Below, one piece after another: positions 50,084 to 57,785 of a DNA stretch of 64,000 nt (position 1 is the stretch's first letter; every line of letters starts with the position of its first letter). The notes beneath the pieces were generated by a model that was given only the letters and a program-made list of their open reading frames with translations, did not search any database and had not been told where the DNA came from. A program made the position numbers and the translations under genes. This DNA comes from 13-2-20CM-68-14 sp046723355 (GTDB taxonomy: Bacteria; Actinomycetota; Thermoleophilia; Gaiellales; Gaiellaceae): NCBI GenBank assembly GCA_046723355.1, contig JBKOUJ010000035.1:1-64000 (forward strand), read 5' to 3'.

Positions 50084-50649
50084 TGGCCGAGGTCGTCGGC
50101 ACCAACCAGTTCCGCAACGGGATGCACATCGAGCTCGACGGCGGCGTCTGGCGAATCGTCGAGTTCCAGCACGTCAAACCGGGCAAGGGCGGCGCGTTCG
50201 TGCGGACGAAGGTGAAGAACCTCGACACGGGCGCCGTCGTCGACCGCACCTTTCGCGCCGGTGAGAAGTTCCCGCGGGTCCACACGGAGGTCAAGAACAT
50301 GCAATACCTCTACGAGTCAGGCGACGAAGTCGTCTTCATGGATCAGGAGACGTACGAACAGACGGCACTGCCACGCCAGTCGGTGGCCAACACGATCTCC
50401 TTCATGGAGCCGTCCTCGTCGGTGCAGATGCTCACGGTCGACGGACAGCCGGCGGGTGTCCAGCTGCCGGCCTCGGTCGAGTTGACCGTCGCGGAGACCG
50501 AACCCGGCGTCCGCGGCGACACGGTCTCCAACGTCACGAAGCCGGCGAAGCTCGAGACCGGCGCGACGGTGCAGGTGCCGCTCTTCGTGAACACGGGCGA
50601 CCGGATCAAGGTCGACCCGCGCGAAGGGCGCTACATCTCGCGAGCCTAG
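50083..50649 (+). CDS. efp: Translation elongation factor P
   Basis: A 188-aa three-domain tRNA mimic that helps ribosomes through proline stretches. The modified-residue loop is HVKPGKGGAFVRTK with lysine at the tip. The middle OB domain and the C-terminal signature (ETGATVQVPLFVNTGDRIKVD) are normal. This genome needs it: two proteins near 37 kb have long Pro-rich stretches. ATG start coupled to pepQ. Confidence 0.97.
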   Translation: MAEVVGTNQFRNGMHIELDGGVWRIVEFQHVKPGKGGAFVRTKVKNLDTGAVVDRTFRAGEKFPRVHTEVKNMQYLYESGDEVVFMDQETYEQTALPRQSVANTISFMEPSSSVQMLTVDGQPAGVQLPASVELTVAETEPGVRGDTVSNVTKPAKLETGATVQVPLFVNTGDRIKVDPREGRYISRA

Positions 50650-50653
50650 GTTC

Positions 50654-51916
50654 TCAGGCCGGCTCGATCTCCGCGCCGGTCGTCTCGTCGGGAACGACTC
50701 GTGGCTCCGCGGCTGCTCCGTCCGCGGTGACGTGCCACATGTCCGGAATGGCGAGAAGGGTCAGGCTCGAGACCATCGTCAGCGCGAAGGCCGCAAGCAA
50801 CGTCTCCTTCACGCCGATCGCTGCCGCGATCGGGCCGACGATGGCCAGTCCGAGCGGCCGGAGCGCGGTCGAGCCCATCCAGTCGTAGGCCGAGACCCGG
50901 GACAGCGCCTCCCGCGGCACGTTCCGTTGCAGGGTCGTCTCCCAGACGGTGCCGGCGACTCCGATCGCAAGCCCGGAGGCCATCTCCGTCAGCGCGATCG
51001 TCCACGCCGGCGCACGGAACGCGAGCAGGACGAGGCTCGGGCCGCAGAGGAGGATCACCGACCAGGCGAAGACGAGGGGCCGCTGCGGGCGGACCCGGAT
51101 CGCCCACATGTTCCCGAGCAGCGTCCCGAAGCTGAACGCGACCAGGATCAACGCCCATGCGCCGGCGCCGCCGAGTGACTGCTTCGCCACGAGCGGGCCG
51201 AGCACCATGATCGATGCCAGGTAGATCATCTGGAAGAGGGCGAAGTCGAGGATGCTCGCCCAGAGCCAGGTCCGCGAGCGCACGACGTTCCAGCCTGCCC
51301 CGAGCTCGCGCCAGAACGACTCGCGAGGCCGCTCGACGAATCCGAGCGGCGGGATCCGAACGAGCAGGACCGCCGCGATAGCGAAGGTGATCGCATCGCC
51401 GAGGATCGCCCAGCCCGCACCCGCCGTCGCCACGAGGACGCCCCCGACGGCCGGCCCGGTGATGCCGCCGATCGAGAGCGTCAGATACATGAGCCCGTTC
51501 GCCGCCTGGAGCTGCTCCGGAGGGACCAGCTGCGGTGTCAGCCCCGAGGCGGCCGGCCGGAAGACGCCCGTCGCCGCGCCGTGGACGAGCTGCAGCGCGA
51601 CGAGCTGCCAGATCTCTGCATGACCGCTGACGAGTAGGAGACCGAGCAGCCCCTGGCTGAAGAAGCGGACGACGTTCGAGGCGACCATGACGTGCTGTCG
51701 GGGGAACCGGTCGGCCCACACGCCGCCGGCGAGGAAGAGGAGCACCTGCCCGAGGATCCGCGCGAAGAGGACGAGCCCGAGGTCTGAGGCCGAACCGGTC
51801 AGGTCGAGCACCGCGAACGAAATCGCGATCGGCACGAAGAAGTCGCCGAAGGTCGAGACGAGGCCGGCGAAGAAGACGCTGCGGAAGTCCCGGTAGCGAA
51901 GCGGCGCGGGGATCAT
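50654..51916 (-). CDS. MFS transporter (DHA3-like exporter)
   Basis: A 420-aa permease with about 12 membrane helices. The loop after helix 2 reads GGVWADRFPRQHVMV, the MFS motif A variant of the DHA3 drug/siderophore exporter group; RPAASGLTPQLVPPEQLQAAN is typical for that family as well. Substrate unknown. The stop is 4 bp from the efp stop, convergent. A small palindrome (CTAGC-aa-GCTAG, 51920-51931) covers the promoter region. Confidence 0.88.
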   Translation of the reverse strand: MIPAPLRYRDFRSVFFAGLVSTFGDFFVPIAISFAVLDLTGSASDLGLVLFARILGQVLLFLAGGVWADRFPRQHVMVASNVVRFFSQGLLGLLLVSGHAEIWQLVALQLVHGAATGVFRPAASGLTPQLVPPEQLQAANGLMYLTLSIGGITGPAVGGVLVATAGAGWAILGDAITFAIAAVLLVRIPPLGFVERPRESFWRELGAGWNVVRSRTWLWASILDFALFQMIYLASIMVLGPLVAKQSLGGAGAWALILVAFSFGTLLGNMWAIRVRPQRPLVFAWSVILLCGPSLVLLAFRAPAWTIALTEMASGLAIGVAGTVWETTLQRNVPREALSRVSAYDWMGSTALRPLGLAIVGPIAAAIGVKETLLAAFALTMVSSLTLLAIPDMWHVTADGAAAEPRVVPDETTGAEIEPA

Positions 51917-51945
51917 TTCCTAGCAAGCTAGTCGCTAAGGTCCCC

Positions 51946-51999
51946 GGCGTCGCTTGCGTATGCCGGCTAGAGGCCGTGGGCGGCTTTGCCGACGCGGCC
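51946..51999 (+). repeat. Dispersed stem-loop element, copy e
   Basis: Arm GGCGTCGCTTGCGTATGCCG (one inserted T), then GGCCGTGGGCGGC-ttt-GCCGACGCGGCC. It lies in the divergent gap between the MFS gene and the BCCP-fusion gene, so unlike most copies it is upstream of both. Confidence 0.65.
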
Positions 52000-52061
52000 G
52001 TCTCGTCCCGCGTCGCGGAGCAGAAAGCGCCCGGCACCCCGCGCTAGGCTCCAAGGTCAGC

Positions 52062-53873
52062 ATGCCCGCCCTGGTCGACACGACGATCCGGCTGCTCTCC
52101 CAGGAGCCTCTCGCAGGGCGGATGCCGACCGCCGATCTGCTGCGGCTGGCGGAGACGCTCGACGGCGCCGGCTTCGCCTACCTCGAAGTCTCAGGCGGCG
52201 GTGTCTTCGACAGCGCCGTCCGCCGCGGGGTCGAGAGCCCCTGGGAGCGGATCCGCGCGCTCAAGGCGAGGACGCAGACGCCGCTCGCGATGGCCCTGCG
52301 CGGTCGCTTCCTGGTCGGGTCGCGCCCGGTCGGCGCCGAGTTCGCGCGGCGCTTCGTGGCCTCCGCGGCCGAGAGCGGCATCGACGTCTTCCGGCTCCAC
52401 GACCCGCTCAACGACGTCTCGAACCTCCGCGAGGCCGGCGAGGCGATCGGGGCCGCAGAGCGTGAGTTCGAGGTCGGCCTCGTCTACGGATCCGGCTACA
52501 CCGGCGAGACCGAGGCGCTCGTCGAGCAGGCGAAGAAGCTGCCAGAGCTCGGGGCCGCGCGCGTGCTCCTCCACGACCCGTCCAGCTCGCTCGAGCCATA
52601 CCGCGCACACGAGCTCGTCGGCGCGCTTCGCGAGGCGAGCGGGCTCCCCGTCGGCCTCTACTGCCAGGGTGCTGCGGGGAATGCGCTCGCGGCCGCCCTC
52701 GAGGCCGTACGGGCCGGAGCCGACCTCGTCTCGTGCGCGGTCTACCCGATCGCGCTGACGCTGCACCGCGTGTCCGGCGAGGCCCTCGCGACATCGCTCG
52801 CAGGCCTGGGCCAGGACGCCGGGGTCGACACGGACGCGCTCTGGCGGGCGACGGAGCTCGTCGATGAGCACCTCGGCGACGAGCCCGTCACGCCGGTCGC
52901 AACGCGCATCGCTGTGCGTGCGGCCGAGCACCGGATCCCGCCGGGCCTCGTCGCCGCCCTCGACGTCCACCTGCGGGCGCACCGCGCCGGTGACCGGCTC
53001 GACGAGGTGCTCGACGAGCTCTTGCGCGTGCGCGAGGAGGTCGGCTGGCCCCCGCTCGCTGCGCCGATCGGGCAGATCCTCGGCTCCCAGGCGCTCCTGA
53101 ACGTGCTCTCGGGGACGCGCTACCAGACGATGATCGACGAACTCCGGGGACTCGTCGCCGGGCGCTACGGCTCGCCGCCTGGAACGATCGACCCTGCCGT
53201 GCGGCGCGCCTCGGAGCTGCTCGCGGACGGCGCCCCGGAGCCCGAGCCGATCGACCTCCAGCGCGTCAGCGCCGAGGCCGAGGGACTGGCGGCGAGCGAC
53301 GAAGAGTTGCTGCTGCTCGCACTCTTCGGCGAAGAGGCGCGGCCGCTCCTCGAGGCCATCCGCGGACGCTTCTCCGGCGACGACTCGCTCGCAGCGAGCG
53401 GCGTTGACCAGGCTCGCGCTGAGCGGATCCGCGAGGTCGTGCGGATCGTCCAGGAGTCGGGCGTCGGGGAGATCACGATCGAGGAAGACGGCATGCGCGT
53501 CTCCGTGCGGCGGACCCCCGATCCGATCGAGCCCGTGCTCGCGTCTGCGGCGGGCGCCGCGGCCGCGGAGACGGAGCCCGAGCTACCCCCACAGCAGGAA
53601 GCCGGAGACGGCCTCGTCCGCGTCGAGTCGCCGATGGTCGGCACCTTCTACCGCGCGCCGCAGCCGGGCGCGCCGCCGTTCGTGGAAGAGGGCGACGCCG
53701 TCGCGCCGGGACAGACGCTTTGCGTCCTCGAGGCGATGAAGCTGATGAACGAGGTCAAGGCGGACCAAGAAGCCGTCGTCCGCGCCATCCACGTCGGCAA
53801 CGCCGAGCCGGTCGAGTACGGCCAGTTGCTCTTCGAACTGGAACCGATCAATGGGAGGCCGCTGGGGCTTTGA
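52062..53873 (+). CDS. Degenerate carboxyltransferase-like domain fused to biotin carboxyl carrier protein
   Basis: A 603-aa protein. Residues 1-300 follow the pyruvate carboxylase/oxaloacetate decarboxylase carboxyltransferase barrel (LEVSGGGVFD, GIDVFRLHDPLNDVSNL) and 300-430 the conserved carboxylase domain (APIGQILGSQALLNVLSGTR). All four metal-site positions differ: Asp to Leu11, carbamylated Lys to His171, and the two His to Tyr200 and Gln202. Residues 455-485 look like the AccB N-terminus and 515-600 are a biotinyl domain with EAMKLMN (K560). accC follows with TGATG coupling, so the carrier part serves acetyl-/acyl-CoA carboxylase; the barrel is probably structural. Confidence 0.85.
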   Translation: MPALVDTTIRLLSQEPLAGRMPTADLLRLAETLDGAGFAYLEVSGGGVFDSAVRRGVESPWERIRALKARTQTPLAMALRGRFLVGSRPVGAEFARRFVASAAESGIDVFRLHDPLNDVSNLREAGEAIGAAEREFEVGLVYGSGYTGETEALVEQAKKLPELGAARVLLHDPSSSLEPYRAHELVGALREASGLPVGLYCQGAAGNALAAALEAVRAGADLVSCAVYPIALTLHRVSGEALATSLAGLGQDAGVDTDALWRATELVDEHLGDEPVTPVATRIAVRAAEHRIPPGLVAALDVHLRAHRAGDRLDEVLDELLRVREEVGWPPLAAPIGQILGSQALLNVLSGTRYQTMIDELRGLVAGRYGSPPGTIDPAVRRASELLADGAPEPEPIDLQRVSAEAEGLAASDEELLLLALFGEEARPLLEAIRGRFSGDDSLAASGVDQARAERIREVVRIVQESGVGEITIEEDGMRVSVRRTPDPIEPVLASAAGAAAAETEPELPPQQEAGDGLVRVESPMVGTFYRAPQPGAPPFVEEGDAVAPGQTLCVLEAMKLMNEVKADQEAVVRAIHVGNAEPVEYGQLLFELEPINGRPLGL

Positions 53874-55231
53874 TGTTCCAGCGCGTGCTCGTTGCGAACC
53901 GCGGCGAGATCGCGGTGCGCGTGATCCGGGCGCTGCACGAGCTCGAGATCGAGGCGGTTGCCATCTACTCGACCGCCGACCGGGACGCGCTCCACGTCCG
54001 GCTGGCCGACAGGGCCGTGGCCGTCGGGCCGCCGCCGGCCGCGCAGAGTTACCTGAACATCCCGTCCGTGATCGCCGCTGCGGCCACTACGGGGTGTGAC
54101 GCGGTCCATCCCGGCTACGGGTTCCTCTCCGAGAACCCCGCCTTTGTCGCTGCGTGCGAGGACAACGACCTCGTCTTCGTCGGCCCGAGCGCCGAGGTGA
54201 TGGCGCGAATGGGCGACAAGGTTCAGGCGAAAGCGGAGATGACGCGCGCCGACGTGCCTGTCGTCCCCGGCAGCGCAGGCGCCGTTGAGGTCGACGGTGC
54301 GCATGCGCTTGTCGAGGAGCTCGGCTACCCGATCCTTCTCAAGGCCGCGGCCGGGGGCGGCGGCAAGGGGATGCGCATCGTGGAGGACGACGATGAGCTC
54401 GAGGGCGCATTCAGGACGGCGGCCGCCGAGGCCGAGGCCGCGTTCGGCGATTCCGCTCTCTACGTCGAGACGGTCGTCCGGCCGGCCCGGCACGTGGAGA
54501 TCCAGATCCTCGCCGACTCGCGCGGCGAGGTCCTGACGCTCGGTGAGCGCGAGTGCTCGATCCAGCGGCGGCATCAGAAGCTGATCGAGGAGTCGCCCTC
54601 GCCCGCGCTGACGCCCGAGACTCGCGAGGCGATGGAGGCGGCGGCCGACCGCGCTGCGAGGGCGATCGGCTATCGCAACGCCGGGACCTTCGAGTTCCTA
54701 CTCGGCCCCGACCAGAATTTCTACTTCATCGAGTTGAATGCGCGGCTGCAGGTCGAACACCCTGTGTCCGAGCTCGTCACAGGTGTCGATCTCGTGCGCC
54801 AGCAGCTGAGGATCGCGGGGGGCGAGCCCCTGGATGCCACAGGCCGCGCGGCGCGCCGCGGCCACGCGATCGAGATCCGGATCAACGCCGAAGACCCGGC
54901 GCGCGACTTCGCACCGGCTCCGGGGCTGGTCGACGACGTCCGCGCGCCGCTCGGTCCGGGGGTCAGGTTCGACACGTTCGTCGAGCCCGGCCGCGCCGTC
55001 CCGCCCTTCTACGACTCGCTGCTGGGCAAGCTCGTCGTCTGGGACGAGAACCGGCCGGCGGCGATCGCCCGGGCGCTGGGGGCGCTCGGCGAGTTGCGCG
55101 TCACCGGGATCCCGACGACGCGGGAGCTCGCGATTCGGATCCTCCGCAGCGAGCAGTTCGCGAGCGGGCGCTACTCGACGTCGTTCCTCGAGGAGGAGCC
55201 CGGCCGGCACCTCGTTACGGTGTCGGAATGA
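53873..55231 (+). CDS. accC: Acetyl-CoA carboxylase biotin carboxylase subunit
   Basis: ATP-dependent carboxylation of the biotin on the carrier protein encoded upstream. The 452-aa ATP-grasp enzyme has VLVANRGEIAVRVIRAL, HPGYGFLSENPAF, the glycine-rich AAAGGGGKGMRIV, RECSIQRRHQKLIEE and ELNARLQVEHPVSE (usual MNT is LNA). Length normal. Start ATG 53873 overlaps the fusion gene stop. accA/accD are not in the window. Confidence 0.95.
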   Translation: MFQRVLVANRGEIAVRVIRALHELEIEAVAIYSTADRDALHVRLADRAVAVGPPPAAQSYLNIPSVIAAAATTGCDAVHPGYGFLSENPAFVAACEDNDLVFVGPSAEVMARMGDKVQAKAEMTRADVPVVPGSAGAVEVDGAHALVEELGYPILLKAAAGGGGKGMRIVEDDDELEGAFRTAAAEAEAAFGDSALYVETVVRPARHVEIQILADSRGEVLTLGERECSIQRRHQKLIEESPSPALTPETREAMEAAADRAARAIGYRNAGTFEFLLGPDQNFYFIELNARLQVEHPVSELVTGVDLVRQQLRIAGGEPLDATGRAARRGHAIEIRINAEDPARDFAPAPGLVDDVRAPLGPGVRFDTFVEPGRAVPPFYDSLLGKLVVWDENRPAAIARALGALGELRVTGIPTTRELAIRILRSEQFASGRYSTSFLEEEPGRHLVTVSE

Positions 55232-55313
55232 CAACGCTACGCGTCCGGTTTGGCTGGAGGGCTCGAGTCGGGATTCGTCTCGTCGTTCAACGAATCGCTC
55301 ACGACGGTGCCCT

Positions 55314-55619
55314 GTGAGTGATCAGCTCGAGATCAGCGCCCCGGAAGGCAAGGTGACGGTGCCGGCTGCGACCCTCGCACGGATCATCGTGCGGGCGGCA
55401 GAGCTCGCCGACGGCGCGCGCGTCCGGCGGCCGCGGCGCGGCGTGGACGTCGAGATCTCAAACGGCCACGCGGCGGTGACGCTGCGGCTGGCGGCGCGCT
55501 ACGGAGCCGTGCTGCCGCAGGTCGCCGAAGAGGTCCAGCGCCACGTCGCGGAGGCGCTCGGCCAGATGTGCGGGATCGAGGTCCGGACGGTGGACGTCGC
55601 GATCGAGGAGCTGGTGTGA
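55314..55619 (+). CDS. Asp23/Gls24 family (YqhY-like) protein
   Basis: A 101-aa small protein with SAPEGKVTVPAATLARIIVRAAE and a beta-rich middle, ending VRTVDVAIEELV, the DUF322 pattern. In Bacillus the gene yqhY sits in the same place between accC and nusB and affects acetyl-CoA carboxylase regulation. GTG start at 55314; stop overlaps the nusB GTG. Confidence 0.87.
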   Translation: MSDQLEISAPEGKVTVPAATLARIIVRAAELADGARVRRPRRGVDVEISNGHAAVTLRLAARYGAVLPQVAEEVQRHVAEALGQMCGIEVRTVDVAIEELV

Positions 55620-55996
55620 CCCTCAGCCGGCGCGCCTCGCGCCGCACGGCGTTCTTCCTGCTGTACCAGTGGGACGTGACCGGCCAGCCACTGGCCTCGC
55701 TGTACGAGGGCGAGGTCGACGAGTTCGCGCGTGAGACGGCCGAGGCGGTGGCTGCGCGAGTCGAGGAGCTCGACCGCCGCATCACCGAGGCCTCGGAGGA
55801 GTGGACGGCCGACCGGCTCGGCGCCGTCGAGCGGAACATCCTCCGCGTCGCGACCTACGAGCTCGAAGAGGAAAGCGTCCCGCTCGAGGTGGTGATCGAC
55901 GAAGCTGTCACACTCGCAAAGCGGTACGCGACGGAGGAGGCAGGCCGGCTGGTGAACGGGATTCTCGGACGGATCGCACGGGAGAGGGCTGCCTGA
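55616..55996 (+). CDS. nusB: Transcription antitermination protein NusB
   Basis: A 126-aa helical RNA-binding factor acting with NusE/S10 on boxA of rRNA leaders. Starts TLSRRASRRTAFFLLYQWD, with EWTADRLGAVERNILRVATYEL and VVIDEAVTLAKRYATEEAGRLVNGIL, the family core. GTG 55616 overlaps the upstream stop. A stem-loop element begins at the base after its TGA. folD and xseA, which follow nusB in Bacillus, are absent. Confidence 0.95.
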   Translation: MTLSRRASRRTAFFLLYQWDVTGQPLASLYEGEVDEFARETAEAVAARVEELDRRITEASEEWTADRLGAVERNILRVATYELEEESVPLEVVIDEAVTLAKRYATEEAGRLVNGILGRIARERAA

Positions 55997-56050
55997 GGCG
56001 TCGGTTGCGATGCCGCGTCAAAAGGCCGCGCCGACATGCGCGGCGCGGCC
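55997..56050 (+). repeat. Dispersed stem-loop element, copy f
   Basis: Arm GGCGTCGGTTGCGATGCCGC, then a perfect 10-bp stem GGCCGCGCCG / CGGCGCGGCC (56024-56033/56041-56050). It directly follows the nusB TGA. Confidence 0.7.
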
Positions 56051-56104
56051 GCTTAACCCGGCCTGTGAAATCATCGGCAGGCCATGTCTTTGCCGAGGTC
56101 ATAG

Positions 56105-56293
56105 GTGAGCTCGGGCGCAGAGGAGTCTCTGCAGCGAGCCGAGAGCCTGCTCGAGCGGCTGGAGCGCTCGCGGCAAGAGCTCGAGTCCACACAGGACCCT
56201 GACCGGGCAATCGAGATCCTCTCCGAGCTGGCCGAGATTGCTCGCGAAGTGGAGGCCGAGCTGGCGCGCGCCAAGAAGGAGACCGGCGGATGA
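56105..56293 (+). CDS. Small coiled-coil protein in the xseB position
   Basis: A 62-aa, nearly all-helical, Glu/Leu/Arg-rich protein (ESLQRAESLLERLERSRQELE...). Between nusB and ispA Gram-positives carry xseB, the small subunit of exonuclease VII, and size and coiled-coil character fit. However, the usual xseB pattern (LExIVxxLExGxLxLExSL) is not clear and no xseA is nearby. GTG start. A stem-loop element follows its stop directly. Confidence 0.55.
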   Translation: MSSGAEESLQRAESLLERLERSRQELESTQDPDRAIEILSELAEIAREVEAELARAKKETGG

Positions 56294-56347
56294 GGCGTCG
56301 CTTGCGATGCCGACTTAGAGGCTGTGGCGGCTTTGCCGGCGCGGCGG
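56294..56347 (+). repeat. Dispersed stem-loop element, copy g
   Basis: Consensus arm GGCGTCGCTTGCGATGCCGA, then GGCTGTGGCGGC-ttt-GCCGGCGCGGC with two G-U pairs. It starts at the base after the TGA of the small coiled-coil gene. Confidence 0.7.
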
Positions 56348-56399
56348 TTCAAACCAGGCCGTTGGCTCGGATTTCGTCTGAACCAGCAAAGGTTCGCCG

Positions 56400-57170
56400 A
56401 TGAGGAGCTCTTCCGAGCTCGTCGAGCTGGTCGAGGCCTACCTCGGCGAGCTCGCATTGACGCCGGAGCTCGGCCAGCTCGCCGAGCCGATGCGCTACGC
56501 GCTCGCCGGCGGCGGCAAGCGGATCAGGCCCGTCCTGACGCTCGCTACCGGGGAGGCGCTCGGCCGGGAGCCCGGCGAGCTGCTTCCGGCGGGCGCGGCG
56601 GTCGAGCTCGTCCACAGCTTCTCGCTCGTACACGACGACCTGCCCGCGCTCGACGACGACCAGGTGCGGCGCGGGCGGCCGAGCACGTGGGCACAGTTCG
56701 ACGAGGCGACGGCGATCCTAGCGGGCGACGCGCTGCTCGGCGAGGCAATCAGGCTCGGGCTCTCGTACCAGACGCCGTTCGTTGCACGCGAGCTTGTCCA
56801 GGCGACGCTTGGGATGATCGGCGGCCAGCACGCGGACACAAAAGAGCTCGGCTACCCGCTCGAGGAGATCCACCGGCTGAAGACCGGTCGCCTCTTCTAC
56901 GCGTCGGTTGCCTGCGCGCTCTGGGCGGCGGAGCTGCCGGACCGGGAACAGAAGCCGTGGCGGGACTTTGCAGACGAGCTCGGGATGCTCTTCCAGGTCG
57001 TCGACGACATCCTCGATGGCGACGGGTACGTCGTCGCGCAGGGCGAAGACGGCGCTCGGCGCCTCGCCGACGAGGCGGCCGAGCGTGCGCAGGAGCGGTT
57101 GGCCGCGATCGACGCCGACACCTCGGTGCTCGAGGAGATCGTGGCCGGGCTGGCGACGCGAACCGCGTGA
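56400..57170 (+). CDS. ispA: Polyprenyl (farnesyl/geranylgeranyl) diphosphate synthase
   Basis: Head-to-tail prenyltransferase, 256 aa. First Asp-rich motif HDDLPALDDDQVRRGRP, second FQVVDDILDGDG, plus AGGGKRIRPVL at the N-terminus. Residues before the first motif (FSLVHDD) suggest a short-chain product such as FPP or GGPP. In Bacillus ispA is followed by dxs; here a GNAT gene on the other strand lies between ispA and tlyA. Confidence 0.93.
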   Translation: MRSSSELVELVEAYLGELALTPELGQLAEPMRYALAGGGKRIRPVLTLATGEALGREPGELLPAGAAVELVHSFSLVHDDLPALDDDQVRRGRPSTWAQFDEATAILAGDALLGEAIRLGLSYQTPFVARELVQATLGMIGGQHADTKELGYPLEEIHRLKTGRLFYASVACALWAAELPDREQKPWRDFADELGMLFQVVDDILDGDGYVVAQGEDGARRLADEAAERAQERLAAIDADTSVLEEIVAGLATRTA

Positions 57171-57173
57171 TTA

Positions 57174-57232
57174 CAGGAGGGACTGCCCCGAACGGGGACT
57201 GTCGCAAGAACCGTTTCTCGGACAGACTCCTG
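57174..57232. ncRNA. 59-nt three-way-junction inverted repeat after ispA
   Basis: Outer stem CAGGAG (57174-57179) / CTCCTG (57227-57232), with two inner hairpins: CCCCG-aa-CGGGG (57186-57197) and CTGTC (57199-57203) / GACAG (57221-57225). It fills the gap between convergent ispA and the GNAT gene. It may be a two-way terminator or a small structured RNA. Confidence 0.4.
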
Positions 57233-57263
57233 CGGGTCAGGCCGGCAGCGATCCCGCCGGCAT

Positions 57264-57779
57264 CTACAGCTCGTCCGCGAGCAGGTCGAGCAGCAGCCCG
57301 TCCTGCCAGACGCCGTCAGGATCGCGCCAGTAGCGGCGCAGCACGCCGACGCGCTTGAAGCCGACCGCCTCGTAGCAGCGGATCGCCTTCTCGTTCGCGG
57401 CTGCGGGATCGATCACGATCCGGTGATGGCCGCGCTCTTCGACGAGCCAGCGCGCCAGCGTTCGGACCGCGTCCCGGCCGAGACCGCGGCCGTGGAGGCG
57501 CGGGTCGAGAAAGAGATCGATTCCGGCGTGGAGGAACTCGGGATCCGAGTGCTCGTAGATCTGTCCGAGCCCGACGAGCTCGCCGTCATGCTCGATAGCG
57601 AACGCCTCGACCTCGTCGCCTCCGTCCGCCTTGGCGACGAGCTCCTCGACCGTGATGTCGGGCCACCAGCGCACTACGTCGGGGTGCGAGCCGATCTCCG
57701 CGAGGCGTCGGGCGTCCTCGCGCCGGAGCGGGCGCAGCCGGACGAGCTCTCCTTGCAGCGACGCCACGACGGCGATCAT
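57264..57779 (-). CDS. GNAT-family N-acetyltransferase
   Basis: A 171-aa acyl-CoA transferase. LRPLRREDARRLAEIGSHPDVVRWWPD is the start typical of RimJ/AAC(6')-like members. FLDPRLHGRGLGRDAVRTLARW carries the acetyl-CoA P-loop (RGxGxxA-like), and NEKAIRCYEAVGFKRVGV follows. Substrate unknown; aminoglycoside-type and ribosomal-protein acetylases share this pattern. Divergent from tlyA with only 6 bp between starts. Confidence 0.88.
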   Translation of the reverse strand: MIAVVASLQGELVRLRPLRREDARRLAEIGSHPDVVRWWPDITVEELVAKADGGDEVEAFAIEHDGELVGLGQIYEHSDPEFLHAGIDLFLDPRLHGRGLGRDAVRTLARWLVEERGHHRIVIDPAAANEKAIRCYEAVGFKRVGVLRRYWRDPDGVWQDGLLLDLLADEL

Positions 57780-57785
57780 AGGAGC

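Noticed and set aside
56105..56293. Firm call of xseB for the 62-aa gene
   Set aside because: Position and size fit, but the conserved xseB pattern is not convincing and xseA is not nearby.
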